From JAGMDK01 sp023128695 (lineage in GTDB: Bacteria > Planctomycetota > Phycisphaerae > UBA1845 > Fen-1342), in assembly GCA_030628805.1 (NCBI GenBank), contig DAOVQG010000110.1:1-13614 (forward strand): a stretch of DNA of 13,614 bases, read 5' to 3'. The notes beneath the pieces are model-generated. The model was given only the letters and a program-made list of their open reading frames with translations, was not told the origin of the DNA and ran no database searches. Every line of letters begins with the position of its first letter. Position 1 is the stretch's first letter. Of the stretch, positions 7,053 to 13,394 are shown piece after piece. The translations under genes were made by a program, and so were the position numbers.

Positions 7053-7838
7053 TCAGTTGGGATAGTGCGTATCCACATCCGCTTCAGGATAAAAACGATC
7101 CACGACGTCGGCTCGCAATAGAGCCTGGTCGAGTAGGCGCTTCATCTCGCGCACCGCCTCACGCAAGCCGACAAAGACCGCGCGGGCGATAATACTGTGG
7201 CCGATGTTATATTCCGAGAACCCGCCCAGCATCGCGATCGGCTTGATGTTGCGGTAGGTCAAGCCGTGGCCGGCATGCACCACCAGCCCGCTATCCCAGC
7301 CGACTTCCAACGCCGCCGCCAGTCGTTCCAGGGCCTCCGCCTGCTCGCGTTCATTTTGGGCGTGGGCGTAGGCGCCGGTCCAGAGTTCGAGCGCGTCGAA
7401 CCCGCACGCGGCGCAAGCCGTGACCTGCGCGGCATCCGGCTCGATGAACGCACTCACGACTATGCCGGCGTTTTTGAGCTTCTTGACGGCGGGCGTGATC
7501 CGGCGCCGCAGCCGCACCACGTCGAGGCCGCCCTCGGTGGTCAGCTCCTGCCGCTTCTCCGGGACCAGCGTACACTGGTCCGGGCGCAGTTTGACCGCGA
7601 TCTTGACGATCTCAGGATCGATCGCCATCTCCATATTGAGCTTGGTCGCGACGGTCTGCTTGAGCAGCTCGGCGTCACGGTCGTTGATGTGCCGCCGATC
7701 CTCGCGCAGGTGGAAGGTGATGCCGTCCGCGCCGCCGAGCTCGGCCTCCGCCGCGGCCCAGATGGGGTCGGGCTCGTCGGTCTGACGGGCTTGGCGAACC
7801 GTGGCCACGTGGTCGATGTTAACGCCTAGTTTGTTCAT
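7053..7838 (-). CDS. pdxJ: Pyridoxine 5'-phosphate synthase PdxJ
   Basis: PdxJ condenses 1-deoxy-D-xylulose 5-phosphate with 3-amino-2-oxopropyl phosphate to make pyridoxine 5'-phosphate, the ring-closing step of the DXP-dependent vitamin B6 pathway. The 261-aa product has the canonical start LGVNIDHVATVRQAR, then ADGITFHLREDRRHI, TKLNMEMA, LVPEKRQELTTEGG, and the late glycine motif HAGHGLTYRN. Length is slightly over the usual 240 or so. The ATG at 7838 has a strong Shine-Dalgarno (GAGGAGG, 7848-7854) 9 nt upstream. It is probably the first gene of the minus-strand operon pdxJ-lpxA-glxK-propeller. In proteobacteria pdxJ is often next to acpS; the lpxA neighbour is less usual. Confidence 0.97.
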   Translation of the reverse strand: MNKLGVNIDHVATVRQARQTDEPDPIWAAAEAELGGADGITFHLREDRRHINDRDAELLKQTVATKLNMEMAIDPEIVKIAVKLRPDQCTLVPEKRQELTTEGGLDVVRLRRRITPAVKKLKNAGIVVSAFIEPDAAQVTACAACGFDALELWTGAYAHAQNEREQAEALERLAAALEVGWDSGLVVHAGHGLTYRNIKPIAMLGGFSEYNIGHSIIARAVFVGLREAVREMKRLLDQALLRADVVDRFYPEADVDTHYPN

Positions 7839-7847
7839 CTGACTCAG

Positions 7848-7854
7848 CCTCCTC
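7848..7854 (-). promoter_or_regulatory. Strong Shine-Dalgarno for pdxJ
   Basis: GAGGAGG lies 9 nt before the pdxJ ATG and fixes that start. It is the only strong ribosome site in the minus-strand operon; lpxA and glycerate kinase have none. Confidence 0.8.
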
Positions 7855-7868
7855 GATTATCGGGGTTC

Positions 7869-7874
7869 ATAATA
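7869..7874 (-). promoter_or_regulatory. Possible -10 box for the pdxJ operon
   Basis: TATTAT on the minus strand matches 5 of 6 bases of the -10 consensus and would give a 5' leader of about 25 nt containing the Shine-Dalgarno. No convincing -35 box lies 16-18 nt upstream, so support is limited. Confidence 0.25.
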
Positions 7875-7982
7875 ACACTTTGGCGGCCTCTCATATAGCA
7901 GTCCGCCGCAAAAGCCCCGTGGCGAATGGGGCCCGCGCGATCACGCGACGGTATCAGAGCCCGAAGCGCAAGCGAGGGAGGC

Positions 7983-8043
7983 GATGGGTGGCACGGCCGT
8001 GTCGGCCGTGAATACCACGGCTGACACAGCCGTGCCACCCATC
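7983..8043. repeat. GTGG-footed paired palindrome, family A copy 2
   Basis: Arms 7983-8010 and 8016-8043 are inverted copies matching at 26 of 28 positions around only 5 nt. The left hairpin is CACGGCC-gtgtc-GGCCGTG. The right, read outward, is CACGGCT-gtgtc-AGCCGTG. The same two changes occur in the copy at 2722-2811. It sits in the 313-nt space between the divergent pdxJ and the membrane-protein gene; nothing else is evident there beyond the pdxJ promoter region. Confidence 0.88.
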
Positions 8044-8151
8044 CGCGGGGGTGCCCCATCCCGTTCCGGCTGCCCGCTTGCCACGCCCATCGGAAAGGAG
8101 TGGCTCCAGTTGCCCGATAGATAACAGACAGCGCGTTGGAGAACTGCCCCC

Positions 8152-8571
8152 ATGAGCTCGAATGAGGATCGGGATCAAATGGCCCGTCGAGCGCGGCGGA
8201 CCGCCCAGCTCACGTGTCTATGGTTCGGTCTCGGATTATTGATCTGGGGCTTGGCACCGGCGGTGGTGCAGCGAATCGTCAGCGGCCGTACTCCGCCGTT
8301 GGAGACGTTTGCCATCGGCAGCCTGACGTGTTTCATGGGCTTGAGCTTTCTCGGACTCTGTCTCTTGATCGGACGCCGTGTGGTCTGGGCGTTGTGGACG
8401 AGCCTGTTTGTTTCACTCGGATTGGTACTGAGCATAATTGGCCTGGTGTTGCTGGGCGGGTTTGGCGTGGCCTCGATCTGTCCTCTGCTGTTGTCCGCCT
8501 GCACCGCCGGGGCGAGTTGGCTCGCACTCGAAGCCCGAAAAGGTAGCGGCCGGGCCCCGTACCAAAGGTAG
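8152..8571 (+). CDS. Small integral membrane protein, four predicted helices
   Basis: I do not recognise the family. The 139-aa product has a charged N-terminus (residues 1-18, six Arg/Lys) and four hydrophobic segments at about 19-40, 51-74, 79-101 and 104-126. Basic residues on the N-terminal side and after helix 2 suggest a cytoplasmic N-terminus. Function is unknown. GGAG at 8138-8141 lies 10 nt before the ATG and is an acceptable ribosome site. The final residues (about 130-139, KGSGRAPYQR) and the TAG stop are encoded by two tandem copies of a 25-bp repeat at 8539-8588, so the original C-terminus was probably different. The hydrophobic pattern makes a real gene likely despite the lack of homology. 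Confidence 0.7.
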   Translation: MSSNEDRDQMARRARRTAQLTCLWFGLGLLIWGLAPAVVQRIVSGRTPPLETFAIGSLTCFMGLSFLGLCLLIGRRVVWALWTSLFVSLGLVLSIIGLVLLGGFGVASICPLLLSACTAGASWLALEARKGSGRAPYQR

Positions 8572-8650
8572 CGGCCGGGCCCCGTACCGGCCGTAGAACA
8601 CGGGAAAAAACTCGTCCAGAACAACGGCCGGTACGGGGCCCGGCCGCTAC
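8539..8650. repeat. GTAG-footed palindrome array, family B relative
   Basis: Two identical 25-bp units lie in tandem (8539-8563, 8564-8588). The second, extended to 8568-8594, is a perfect 27-bp inverted repeat of 8624-8650, with a 29-nt loop. Each unit has foot GTAG and the hairpin CGGCCGG / CCGGCCG. The 29-nt unit differs from that at 4236-4324 at four positions, two of which compensate each other in the stem. The first copy lies in the end of the membrane-protein gene. Confidence 0.92.
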
Positions 8651-8725
8651 ATTATCGTGTGACACCAGCGAGGTCGTCACACTTTGGCTTTCGGGTCGCG
8701 TTGTGTGTGCCACAGTACCAGGCCC

Positions 8726-8755
8726 TTGAACATCTGAACCGTTCTACTCTCTAAT
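8726..8755 (+). promoter_or_regulatory. Candidate promoter giving a leaderless nitrilase message
   Basis: TTGAAC (8726-8731) and TCTAAT (8750-8755) are 18 nt apart. The -10 box matches 5 of 6 bases and the -35 box 4 of 6. The expected start, 7 nt after the -10 box, is the A of the ATG at 8762. There is no Shine-Dalgarno upstream of that ATG, which agrees with leaderless translation. Confidence 0.4.
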
Positions 8756-8761
8756 ACCTCC

Positions 8762-10147
8762 ATGCGAATCGCCGTCGCACAAACTCCCGGCGTTCGGCTC
8801 GATCAGTGGCGAGAAACGCTGGCTCTCATCGCTGACTTGATCCGTCGGGCCCGCCGGCTTGGAGCCGAGTTGGTCGTTTTGCCGGAGTGTGTCTGGCCGG
8901 CCTACTGCCTGGGCAGCGAACAGGCCTACCGCGCGGCCCGCGCCGCCGGCCTGCCCACGCCGGATGAATTCCTTACCCACTTGCAACAGACCGCACACGA
9001 CAGCGGCATCGCCGTCTGTGCTGGGTACGTGGAAGAAAGAGACGGGCGGCTGTTCAACGCGGCGGGTCTGGTTGACGCAACCGGCAAGCTGCTGGGGGTG
9101 CATCGCAAGTGTTTTCTCTGGGACTTCGACCACGACTACTTTTCGCCGGGTGAGAGCATCGAACCGGTGGAATCCTCCTTCGGCCGCGTGGGATTGATGA
9201 TCTGCGCCGATGCTCGTTTGCCGGAAATACCCGCCACGCTCGCGGCGAAGGGTGTCAACCTCATCGTGCAGCCCACGGGCTGGGTCAACATCGGTACGCC
9301 GGAAGCCCGGTCGAATCCCCAGCCCGAGTTCCTCATCCCGGCCCGGGCGGCAGAATTCGGCGTGCCCTTCGCCTCGGCCAGTAAGTGGGGCGTCGAAGGC
9401 GGGACCACCTTCGTCGGCTCCAGCCTGATCTGCGACGCCGAAGGAGCCGTTCTGACCCAATGCGGTCAACGAGAAACGACGGTCGCGGTGGGCGACGTCG
9501 AATTGACGACTCCCCGGTCTCCTGAGCTAACGGAATCGGAACGGGCGGCACTGTTATCGGTCGCCGAACCACGGAAACCCCGGGCCGACCTGCCTCCGAT
9601 CGAGGTGCGGCCGCATCTGACCGCCGTGGGGTGTGTCCCGGACGCACCTTGCCGAGCCGGTGCGCTGGAGATTCGCGTCCCCAGTGCGTTCGGCGGTCAC
9701 GCCCGCGGGGTTTTTGAATTTCGCGGCAGCACAGTGACGCCGACCGGCTCCGAGCAAGCCGGCGTGATAGCTGAACCGACCGCCGATCCGATCCACATTG
9801 GCGAGGTTCTTGTAGGAACTGCCGCTGCCGCCGACGCACGCCGATTTGGAGCGCTGCGACGATTGGCATTGCAGGGCGTTCATATCGTCGTGGTCTTCGG
9901 GGCCGCGACGCCGACACAATTGCTGAGGACAAGGGCCTGTGAAAACCGTGTCTTCGTGCTTGGTGTGGGTTTGGAAGGCTGGTGTGTGATCGATCCGCGC
10001 GGCCAGGTTACGGTTGCGGCCCGTTGGCCCGCGAGCGCTTCAAATCCAACGAGCATTATACTCGACGTTGCCCTTGCGGCGGAGAAAAATGCCGCCCCGC
10101 GGACCGACCTGATCGCTGCTCGCTGCCCCGACCAATATTTTTTTTAG
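8762..10147 (+). CDS. Carbon-nitrogen hydrolase (nitrilase superfamily) with a degenerate second domain
   Basis: The N-terminal 270 residues are a complete nitrilase-superfamily amidase. The predicted triad is Glu42 (LPECVWP), Lys116 (HRKCFLWDFD) and Cys148 (LMICADAR), in the right order and spacing. The family hydrolyses C-N bonds of amides, ureido compounds or nitriles; the substrate cannot be read from sequence. The 461-aa protein is far longer than the usual 260-320. Residues about 290-461 resemble the back half of another nitrilase (GVHIVVVFGAATP, LLRTRACENRVFVLGVG, CVIDPRGQVTVAARW, IILDVALA) but keep no recognisable triad. It may help dimer formation or be a remnant. There is no signal peptide, so it is cytoplasmic. 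The ATG at 8762 lacks a ribosome site. The stop follows a run of eight T's. Confidence 0.9.
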   Translation: MRIAVAQTPGVRLDQWRETLALIADLIRRARRLGAELVVLPECVWPAYCLGSEQAYRAARAAGLPTPDEFLTHLQQTAHDSGIAVCAGYVEERDGRLFNAAGLVDATGKLLGVHRKCFLWDFDHDYFSPGESIEPVESSFGRVGLMICADARLPEIPATLAAKGVNLIVQPTGWVNIGTPEARSNPQPEFLIPARAAEFGVPFASASKWGVEGGTTFVGSSLICDAEGAVLTQCGQRETTVAVGDVELTTPRSPELTESERAALLSVAEPRKPRADLPPIEVRPHLTAVGCVPDAPCRAGALEIRVPSAFGGHARGVFEFRGSTVTPTGSEQAGVIAEPTADPIHIGEVLVGTAAAADARRFGALRRLALQGVHIVVVFGAATPTQLLRTRACENRVFVLGVGLEGWCVIDPRGQVTVAARWPASASNPTSIILDVALAAEKNAAPRTDLIAARCPDQYFF

Positions 10148-10160
10148 CTCATCTTGCTTT

Positions 10161-10403
10161 TCACATCAGTCTACCGAGCCGGCCGATCGCTCGGGAATGA
10201 CCAATCCGAATGATAGAGTTTACACGGCCGCGGACTGACAACTGGGTGGTCAGAAGCCCCTGGTACCGCTCCCGGCTAAAGTCCAAGTCGAGCAGCAGCA
10301 AGGACCCTCGGCTTGGCGCGGTACCTGTAATACTTTGTGTCCCAGGCTCACCGGGTTGATTTTGGGCGTCAAAAACCAGGACTTTATTATCGGACAGATC
10401 GTG
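10161..10403 (-). other. Open frame without a start; possible decayed coding fragment
   Basis: The minus strand is open for 80 codons between TGA 10406-10404 and TGA 10163-10161. The translation is protein-like (NKVLVFDAQNQPGEPG, LLLLDLDFSRERYQGLL, VRGRVNSIIRIGHS) but has no ATG near its beginning and no family I recognise. It could be a gene end left by deletion, or chance openness in GC-rich DNA. It occupies the first part of the 790-nt gap after the nitrilase gene. Confidence 0.2.
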
Positions 10404-10563
10404 TCAGTGTAAAGTTCCTTGCTCGTTACTGCTGCAACAAGGTTGCATTTGACGGCTAAGCTGAGCGTCGATTTCATTGCTTTCCAGCTTCTGGGTGCGT
10501 TCCCGCGATCATCTGGTAGCAAGTGTTCCGCTGGGCCAAAAAGAATGCTGGAAAAGAAAAACA

Positions 10564-10592
10564 TTGACCGGCGGGAGGGGTTGCGGTAAAGT
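10564..10592 (+). promoter_or_regulatory. Candidate promoter far upstream of the first PEP-CTERM gene
   Basis: TTGACC (10564-10569, 5 of 6) and TAAAGT (10587-10592, 4 of 6) are separated by exactly 17 nt. A start near 10599 would leave a leader of about 340 nt before the ATG at 10938. A strong Shine-Dalgarno-like AAGGAGG at 10613-10619 has no sensible start codon after it. Confidence 0.4.
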
Positions 10593-10728
10593 AAAGTGAC
10601 GTGGATTAGGAGAAGGAGGTAGCATCCACGGTTAGTTGTTGTCCAGCCGGGAAGGCTGATTATGTACGCCGTGAGCGCGTGCGCGACCCGCATCTCTGTG
10701 ATGCTCGCCGACTTTTATGCAAACATAT

Positions 10729-10811
10729 CAGGGTGGTCCATATTGGGTGGACGCCCTGAGAGTGAGAGGAAGCATTCGTACGTTTGCCGCCATGCGGGAC
10801 TGTGAGTCCGC
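10729..10811 (+). ncRNA. Two strong hairpins in the leader of the first PEP-CTERM gene
   Basis: Hairpin 1 (10729-10758) pairs CAGGG with CCCTG and GTCCA with TGGAC around TATTGGG. Hairpin 2 (10794-10811) pairs GCGGGACT with AGTCCGC, with one bulged G and loop GTG. No protein frame is convincing here, so the stretch may be a regulatory leader or a small RNA. It matches no riboswitch class I can recall. Confidence 0.3.
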
Positions 10812-10825
10812 AAATATGAGGAGTG

Positions 10826-10849
10826 ACAGGAGGAGTATTTCCTGTTTTT
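10826..10849 (+). terminator. Weak intrinsic terminator or attenuator in the leader
   Basis: ACAGGA and TCCTGT form a 6-bp stem with loop GGAGTATT, and the stem runs straight into a T-run (five T's, 10845-10849). It lies 88 nt before the ATG of the PEP-CTERM gene, so it could attenuate that gene or end a short RNA of about 250 nt begun at the 10564-10592 promoter. Confidence 0.3.
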
Positions 10850-10925
10850 GTGGCGAACGAGTCAACAATCAAGGACCTATGCCTGAGGCTTTTTGTTTTT
10901 TGATGTAGATCGTGTTTTTTAACTT

Positions 10926-10930
10926 GGAGG
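10926..10930 (+). promoter_or_regulatory. Shine-Dalgarno for the first PEP-CTERM gene
   Basis: GGAGG lies 7 nt before ATG 10938 and selects it over the ATG at 10931, which is too close to the site. Confidence 0.75.
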
Positions 10931-10937
10931 ATGGAGA

Positions 10938-11942
10938 ATGAGAAAAACTATTGTTTTTGGGTTGGGGGTTGTATTGATGGCCACCCCGGCGCTGGCCGGT
11001 TTCACGGCCACATCGGCGGGTCCCCACAACTCGGACGGGCCGTACCCCGACCCGCTCAACGGATCGTTTACATACGTCTACACCGGCGCTGATTTCGATG
11101 TTGGCGACGTCATTTTCAACGGCGATCTCACGAGTGGTGATGTCGGCTCCTATATGAGCGAAGCCCACATCAACATCACCGACCCGCTCGGATCAACTGC
11201 CGGCTGGAGTCCACTCTCCGGCGGCGCCTGGACCGGCACTGTGAGTGTCGTGGATCAGACGGTCACCGGCGGCGGCGCGTTCTGGGCCGGCACGGCCGGC
11301 ACCTGGACATTCGAGTTCTGCGAGACCTACGATGACGACGGCATTGACGCCTGGTGGACCAACCTGTCTTTCGAGTTCCAGGATGCTCCCCCGCCGCCGG
11401 ACTACGTCTGGGTGGAAGACTTCGACGTTCCGCTGGGTCTGCCCGCCGGCTGGTCGACGGTCGACAACCTCGGCACCAGCCCCTTCAACTGGGAGTCCAC
11501 GTCCGTCAATCCAGACCGTGACAATCTCACCGGCGGTGGCGGCGAGGCCATGACCGCTGATGCCGACCTGTACGGCGCCTCCAGTACCCCGTACGACGTG
11601 TCGATGATCACCTCCGCGTTCGTCGTTCCCGATGACGCCGAACTCGGTTTTGACGTGGCGTACAACGACCTCAACGCCGGCGGCGAAGACCTCGGCAAGG
11701 TCAACATCAGTATTGATGGTGGCACGAGTTGGGTCAATTTGCTGACGATGGACGAAGACCACATGGCGGAGTTGATGCTGCTCGACCTCTCGGCTTATGC
11801 TGGCGAGACCGCGCTTGTGGAGTTCAACTTCAGTGGCCCCGGCTGGGACTGGTACTTCCAGGTCGACAACGTTGGCGTCACCCCCGAGCCGGCTTCGCTA
11901 CTGCTGCTGGCACTCGGTGCTTTGGCGCTGCGTCGTCGCTAA
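10938..11942 (+). CDS. Secreted PEP-CTERM protein with P-domain-like and choice-of-anchor J-like modules
   Basis: The 334-aa protein starts with a Sec signal peptide (MRK, hydrophobic core, ALA-GF cleavage near residue 20) and ends with a PEP-CTERM sorting signal: TPEPAS, a 12-residue hydrophobic segment and RRR. This signal is normally cut by an exosortase, so the protein should be exported and anchored or released at the surface. Residues about 21-150 form an Asp/Gly/Trp-rich beta domain whose end (GTWTFEFCETYDDDGIDAWW) recalls proprotein convertase P-domains; this is a weak call. After an APPPPDY linker, residues about 155-314 resemble choice-of-anchor J domains (VEDFDVPLGLPAGWSTVDN, STPYDVSMIT, SIDGGTSWVNLL). 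The C-terminal module is shared with 12322-13338. No enzyme residues are recognised. Confidence 0.92.
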   Translation: MRKTIVFGLGVVLMATPALAGFTATSAGPHNSDGPYPDPLNGSFTYVYTGADFDVGDVIFNGDLTSGDVGSYMSEAHINITDPLGSTAGWSPLSGGAWTGTVSVVDQTVTGGGAFWAGTAGTWTFEFCETYDDDGIDAWWTNLSFEFQDAPPPPDYVWVEDFDVPLGLPAGWSTVDNLGTSPFNWESTSVNPDRDNLTGGGGEAMTADADLYGASSTPYDVSMITSAFVVPDDAELGFDVAYNDLNAGGEDLGKVNISIDGGTSWVNLLTMDEDHMAELMLLDLSAYAGETALVEFNFSGPGWDWYFQVDNVGVTPEPASLLLLALGALALRRR

Positions 11943-11996
11943 ATCGGCGACCCTACTGCGCTCTTCGTACGAATAGCGTGGATTGATGCATGCAAG

Positions 11997-12026
11997 ACGG
12001 GAGGCTTCCGCGAGGAAGCCTCCCGT
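11997..12026 (+). terminator. Terminator-like hairpin after the first PEP-CTERM gene
   Basis: A perfect 13-bp stem (ACGGGAGGCTTCC with its complement) is closed by a GCGA tetraloop of the stable GNRA type, 54 nt after the stop. The tail TAATGTTAATT is T-rich but broken. A related hairpin follows the second paralog. Confidence 0.75.
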
Positions 12027-12037
12027 TAATGTTAATT

Positions 12038-12211
12038 GTAAGCATTCAGCGATCAGCGATCAGCCGAAAACCGAGCGTTTAGCGACCGAATGTCACAAAT
12101 AACGTGTTATTGAGAACAGCGCGAGAACATGACCGAGGTTGGGCGTCTGCTCAACGAACAGCGCAAGTGGCTGACCGCTGATAGCTGATTGCTGACCGCT
12201 GAATGCTTACG
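12038..12211. mobile_element. MITE-like element with 27-bp terminal inverted repeats
   Basis: Ends 12038-12064 and 12184-12210 are inverted copies matching at 25 of 27 positions (GTAAGCATTCAGCG start, GATCAGC-type iterations). They enclose about 119 nt with no convincing gene. TAATT occurs directly outside each end (12033-12037 and 12212-12216), as expected of a 5-bp target-site duplication, although the flanks are AT-rich. There is no transposase, so it would be non-autonomous. Confidence 0.6.
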
Positions 12212-12217
12212 TAATTA

Positions 12218-12283
12218 GTTATTAGTCGTTGGGTCCGCTACGCGGCCCCTACGCCCTCGACATCGAAACTAACGACTAATAAC
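12218..12283. repeat. Inverted repeat GTTATTAGTCGTT with GC-rich centre
   Basis: Arms 12218-12230 and 12271-12283 are perfect 13-bp inverted copies around 40 nt. The centre contains CCGC-tac-GCGG. It adjoins the MITE-like element and fills the space up to the promoter region of the second PEP-CTERM gene. Confidence 0.7.
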
Positions 12284-12294
12284 ACACCGTATAT

Positions 12295-12314
12295 GTGATA
12301 ATCTTTATAGGTGG
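12295..12314 (+). promoter_or_regulatory. Possible extended -10 box and ribosome site of the second PEP-CTERM gene
   Basis: TGTGATAAT (12294-12302 region) fits an extended -10 pattern (TGn before GATAAT), without a good -35 box. TAGGTGG at 12308-12314, 7 nt before ATG 12322, is the ribosome site. It places translation start at 12322, not at the upstream ATG 12295, which would overlap the promoter and add non-signal residues. Confidence 0.45.
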
Positions 12315-12321
12315 ACGAAAG

Positions 12322-13338
12322 ATGAAAATACGTATTGCTCTGGGATTAACGGGCGTTTTAATCGCCGCGCCGGCGTTGGCCGATCTGACGGTGGGACAGA
12401 ATCTCGGCACCCTCGGCGCCGGGACCATATCTCTGACCGGTGATACGAGCGGCTTGTTGAACAATTGCGATTACTACGATGGCCCGGTCGGGGCTCCGTT
12501 TCTTGAGAGCGGCCCAGAATACGTCTACCAATTCACCCTGGCGAGCACCATGATCATCGAAATCAACCAGAATCTGACCGTGGCGCCCGATCACGATCAC
12601 TTCCTGCTCGATAGTCTGGTAACCACGTGGGACGGGACCTACAACCGCTCCAATAACTCGCTCGGCTTCGTCGATGAGAGCGGACTCCTCGGCCAGTTCG
12701 ACGCCGGCACGTATTTTCTCTCGGTCGACGGCTACAACGGTGACGAGGGCGCGTACGACTTCGACCTGATCCTCGCCGAGCCGCCCGAGCCGCCCGAGTA
12801 CCTCTTGTTGGAGGACTTCAACGCCGGCATCCCGGCTAACTGGACGATCCTCGACAACATCCCCGGCGGCGGGCCGTTCGTGTGGATGACCAATGACGTC
12901 GCCGGTCGGGAGAACTACGCCGGCGGTGACGGCCTGTGTGCCGACGCTGACTCCGATGAGTTCGGCGCCAGCGGGACCCCGTACGACACCTCGCTGATCA
13001 CGCCGGAATTTATGGTTCCGGCGGATGCGGAGTTCATGTTCACGGCGGCTTACAACGACCTCGGCGCGGGCGGCGACACTGCCGAAGTCAACGTCACGAC
13101 CGACGGCGGCACCACGTGGACCAATCTGTTGACCTGGGACGAGGACCACGACCCCGCCGGGCCGGGCGAGCTCGTGAACATCGACTTTGGCGGGTACGCG
13201 GGCGAAACCGCACAGGTCGAGTTCCGCTATTACGGCGGCGGCTGGGATTGGTACTTCCAGGTTGACAACGTCGGCCTGACGCCCGAGCCGGCCTCGCTTA
13301 TGCTGCTGGCGCTCGGCGCCCTGCTGCGTCGTCGCTAA
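12322..13338 (+). CDS. Secreted PEP-CTERM protein with pre-peptidase-like and choice-of-anchor J-like modules
   Basis: From ATG 12322 the product has 338 residues and a clean Sec signal peptide (MKIRIALG...APALA-DL, cut near residue 20). Starting at 12295 would add MIIFIGGRK, which fits poorly. Residues about 21-150 resemble bacterial pre-peptidase C-terminal (PPC) or DVUA0089-type beta domains (YVYQFTLAS, GTYFLSVDGYNGDEGAYDFDLIL). After a Pro/Glu linker (EPPEPPEY), residues about 160-318 form a choice-of-anchor J-like domain, about half identical by eye to the one at 10938-11942. Both keep TPYD, AYNDL, AGETA and GWDWYFQVDNVG. The C-terminus is a PEP-CTERM signal (TPEPAS, LMLLALGALL, RRR). 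It is probably a surface or exopolymer protein; no catalytic motif is seen. Confidence 0.92.
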   Translation: MKIRIALGLTGVLIAAPALADLTVGQNLGTLGAGTISLTGDTSGLLNNCDYYDGPVGAPFLESGPEYVYQFTLASTMIIEINQNLTVAPDHDHFLLDSLVTTWDGTYNRSNNSLGFVDESGLLGQFDAGTYFLSVDGYNGDEGAYDFDLILAEPPEPPEYLLLEDFNAGIPANWTILDNIPGGGPFVWMTNDVAGRENYAGGDGLCADADSDEFGASGTPYDTSLITPEFMVPADAEFMFTAAYNDLGAGGDTAEVNVTTDGGTTWTNLLTWDEDHDPAGPGELVNIDFGGYAGETAQVEFRYYGGGWDWYFQVDNVGLTPEPASLMLLALGALLRRR

Positions 13339-13394
13339 GCCGACAAGTACCACAATGCTGCTTTGCTCAGAAGAGCAGCAGAGTCGTAATCAAG

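Noticed and set aside
10250..10693. 147-codon minus-strand frame in the 790-nt gap
   Set aside because: Odd composition (CCC runs, Ser/Arg-rich), no ribosome site and no domain. A different frame in part of the same stretch looks more protein-like.
10662..10805. Small plus-strand frame of about 47 codons starting MYAVSACATRIS
   Set aside because: A weak AAGG site precedes it, but it overlaps both leader hairpins and shows no recognisable feature.
12129..12188. 19-codon frame (MTEVGRLLNEQRKWLTADS) inside the MITE-like element
   Set aside because: Too short, no ribosome site, and its end lies in the terminal repeat. It could be a captured fragment but cannot be supported.
12358..13353. 331-codon frame opposite the second PEP-CTERM gene, and similar ones opposite the first (11193-11762) and pdxJ (7197-7829)
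   Set aside because: Val/Arg/Gly-biased antisense shadows. The sense strands encode complete recognisable proteins with ribosome sites.
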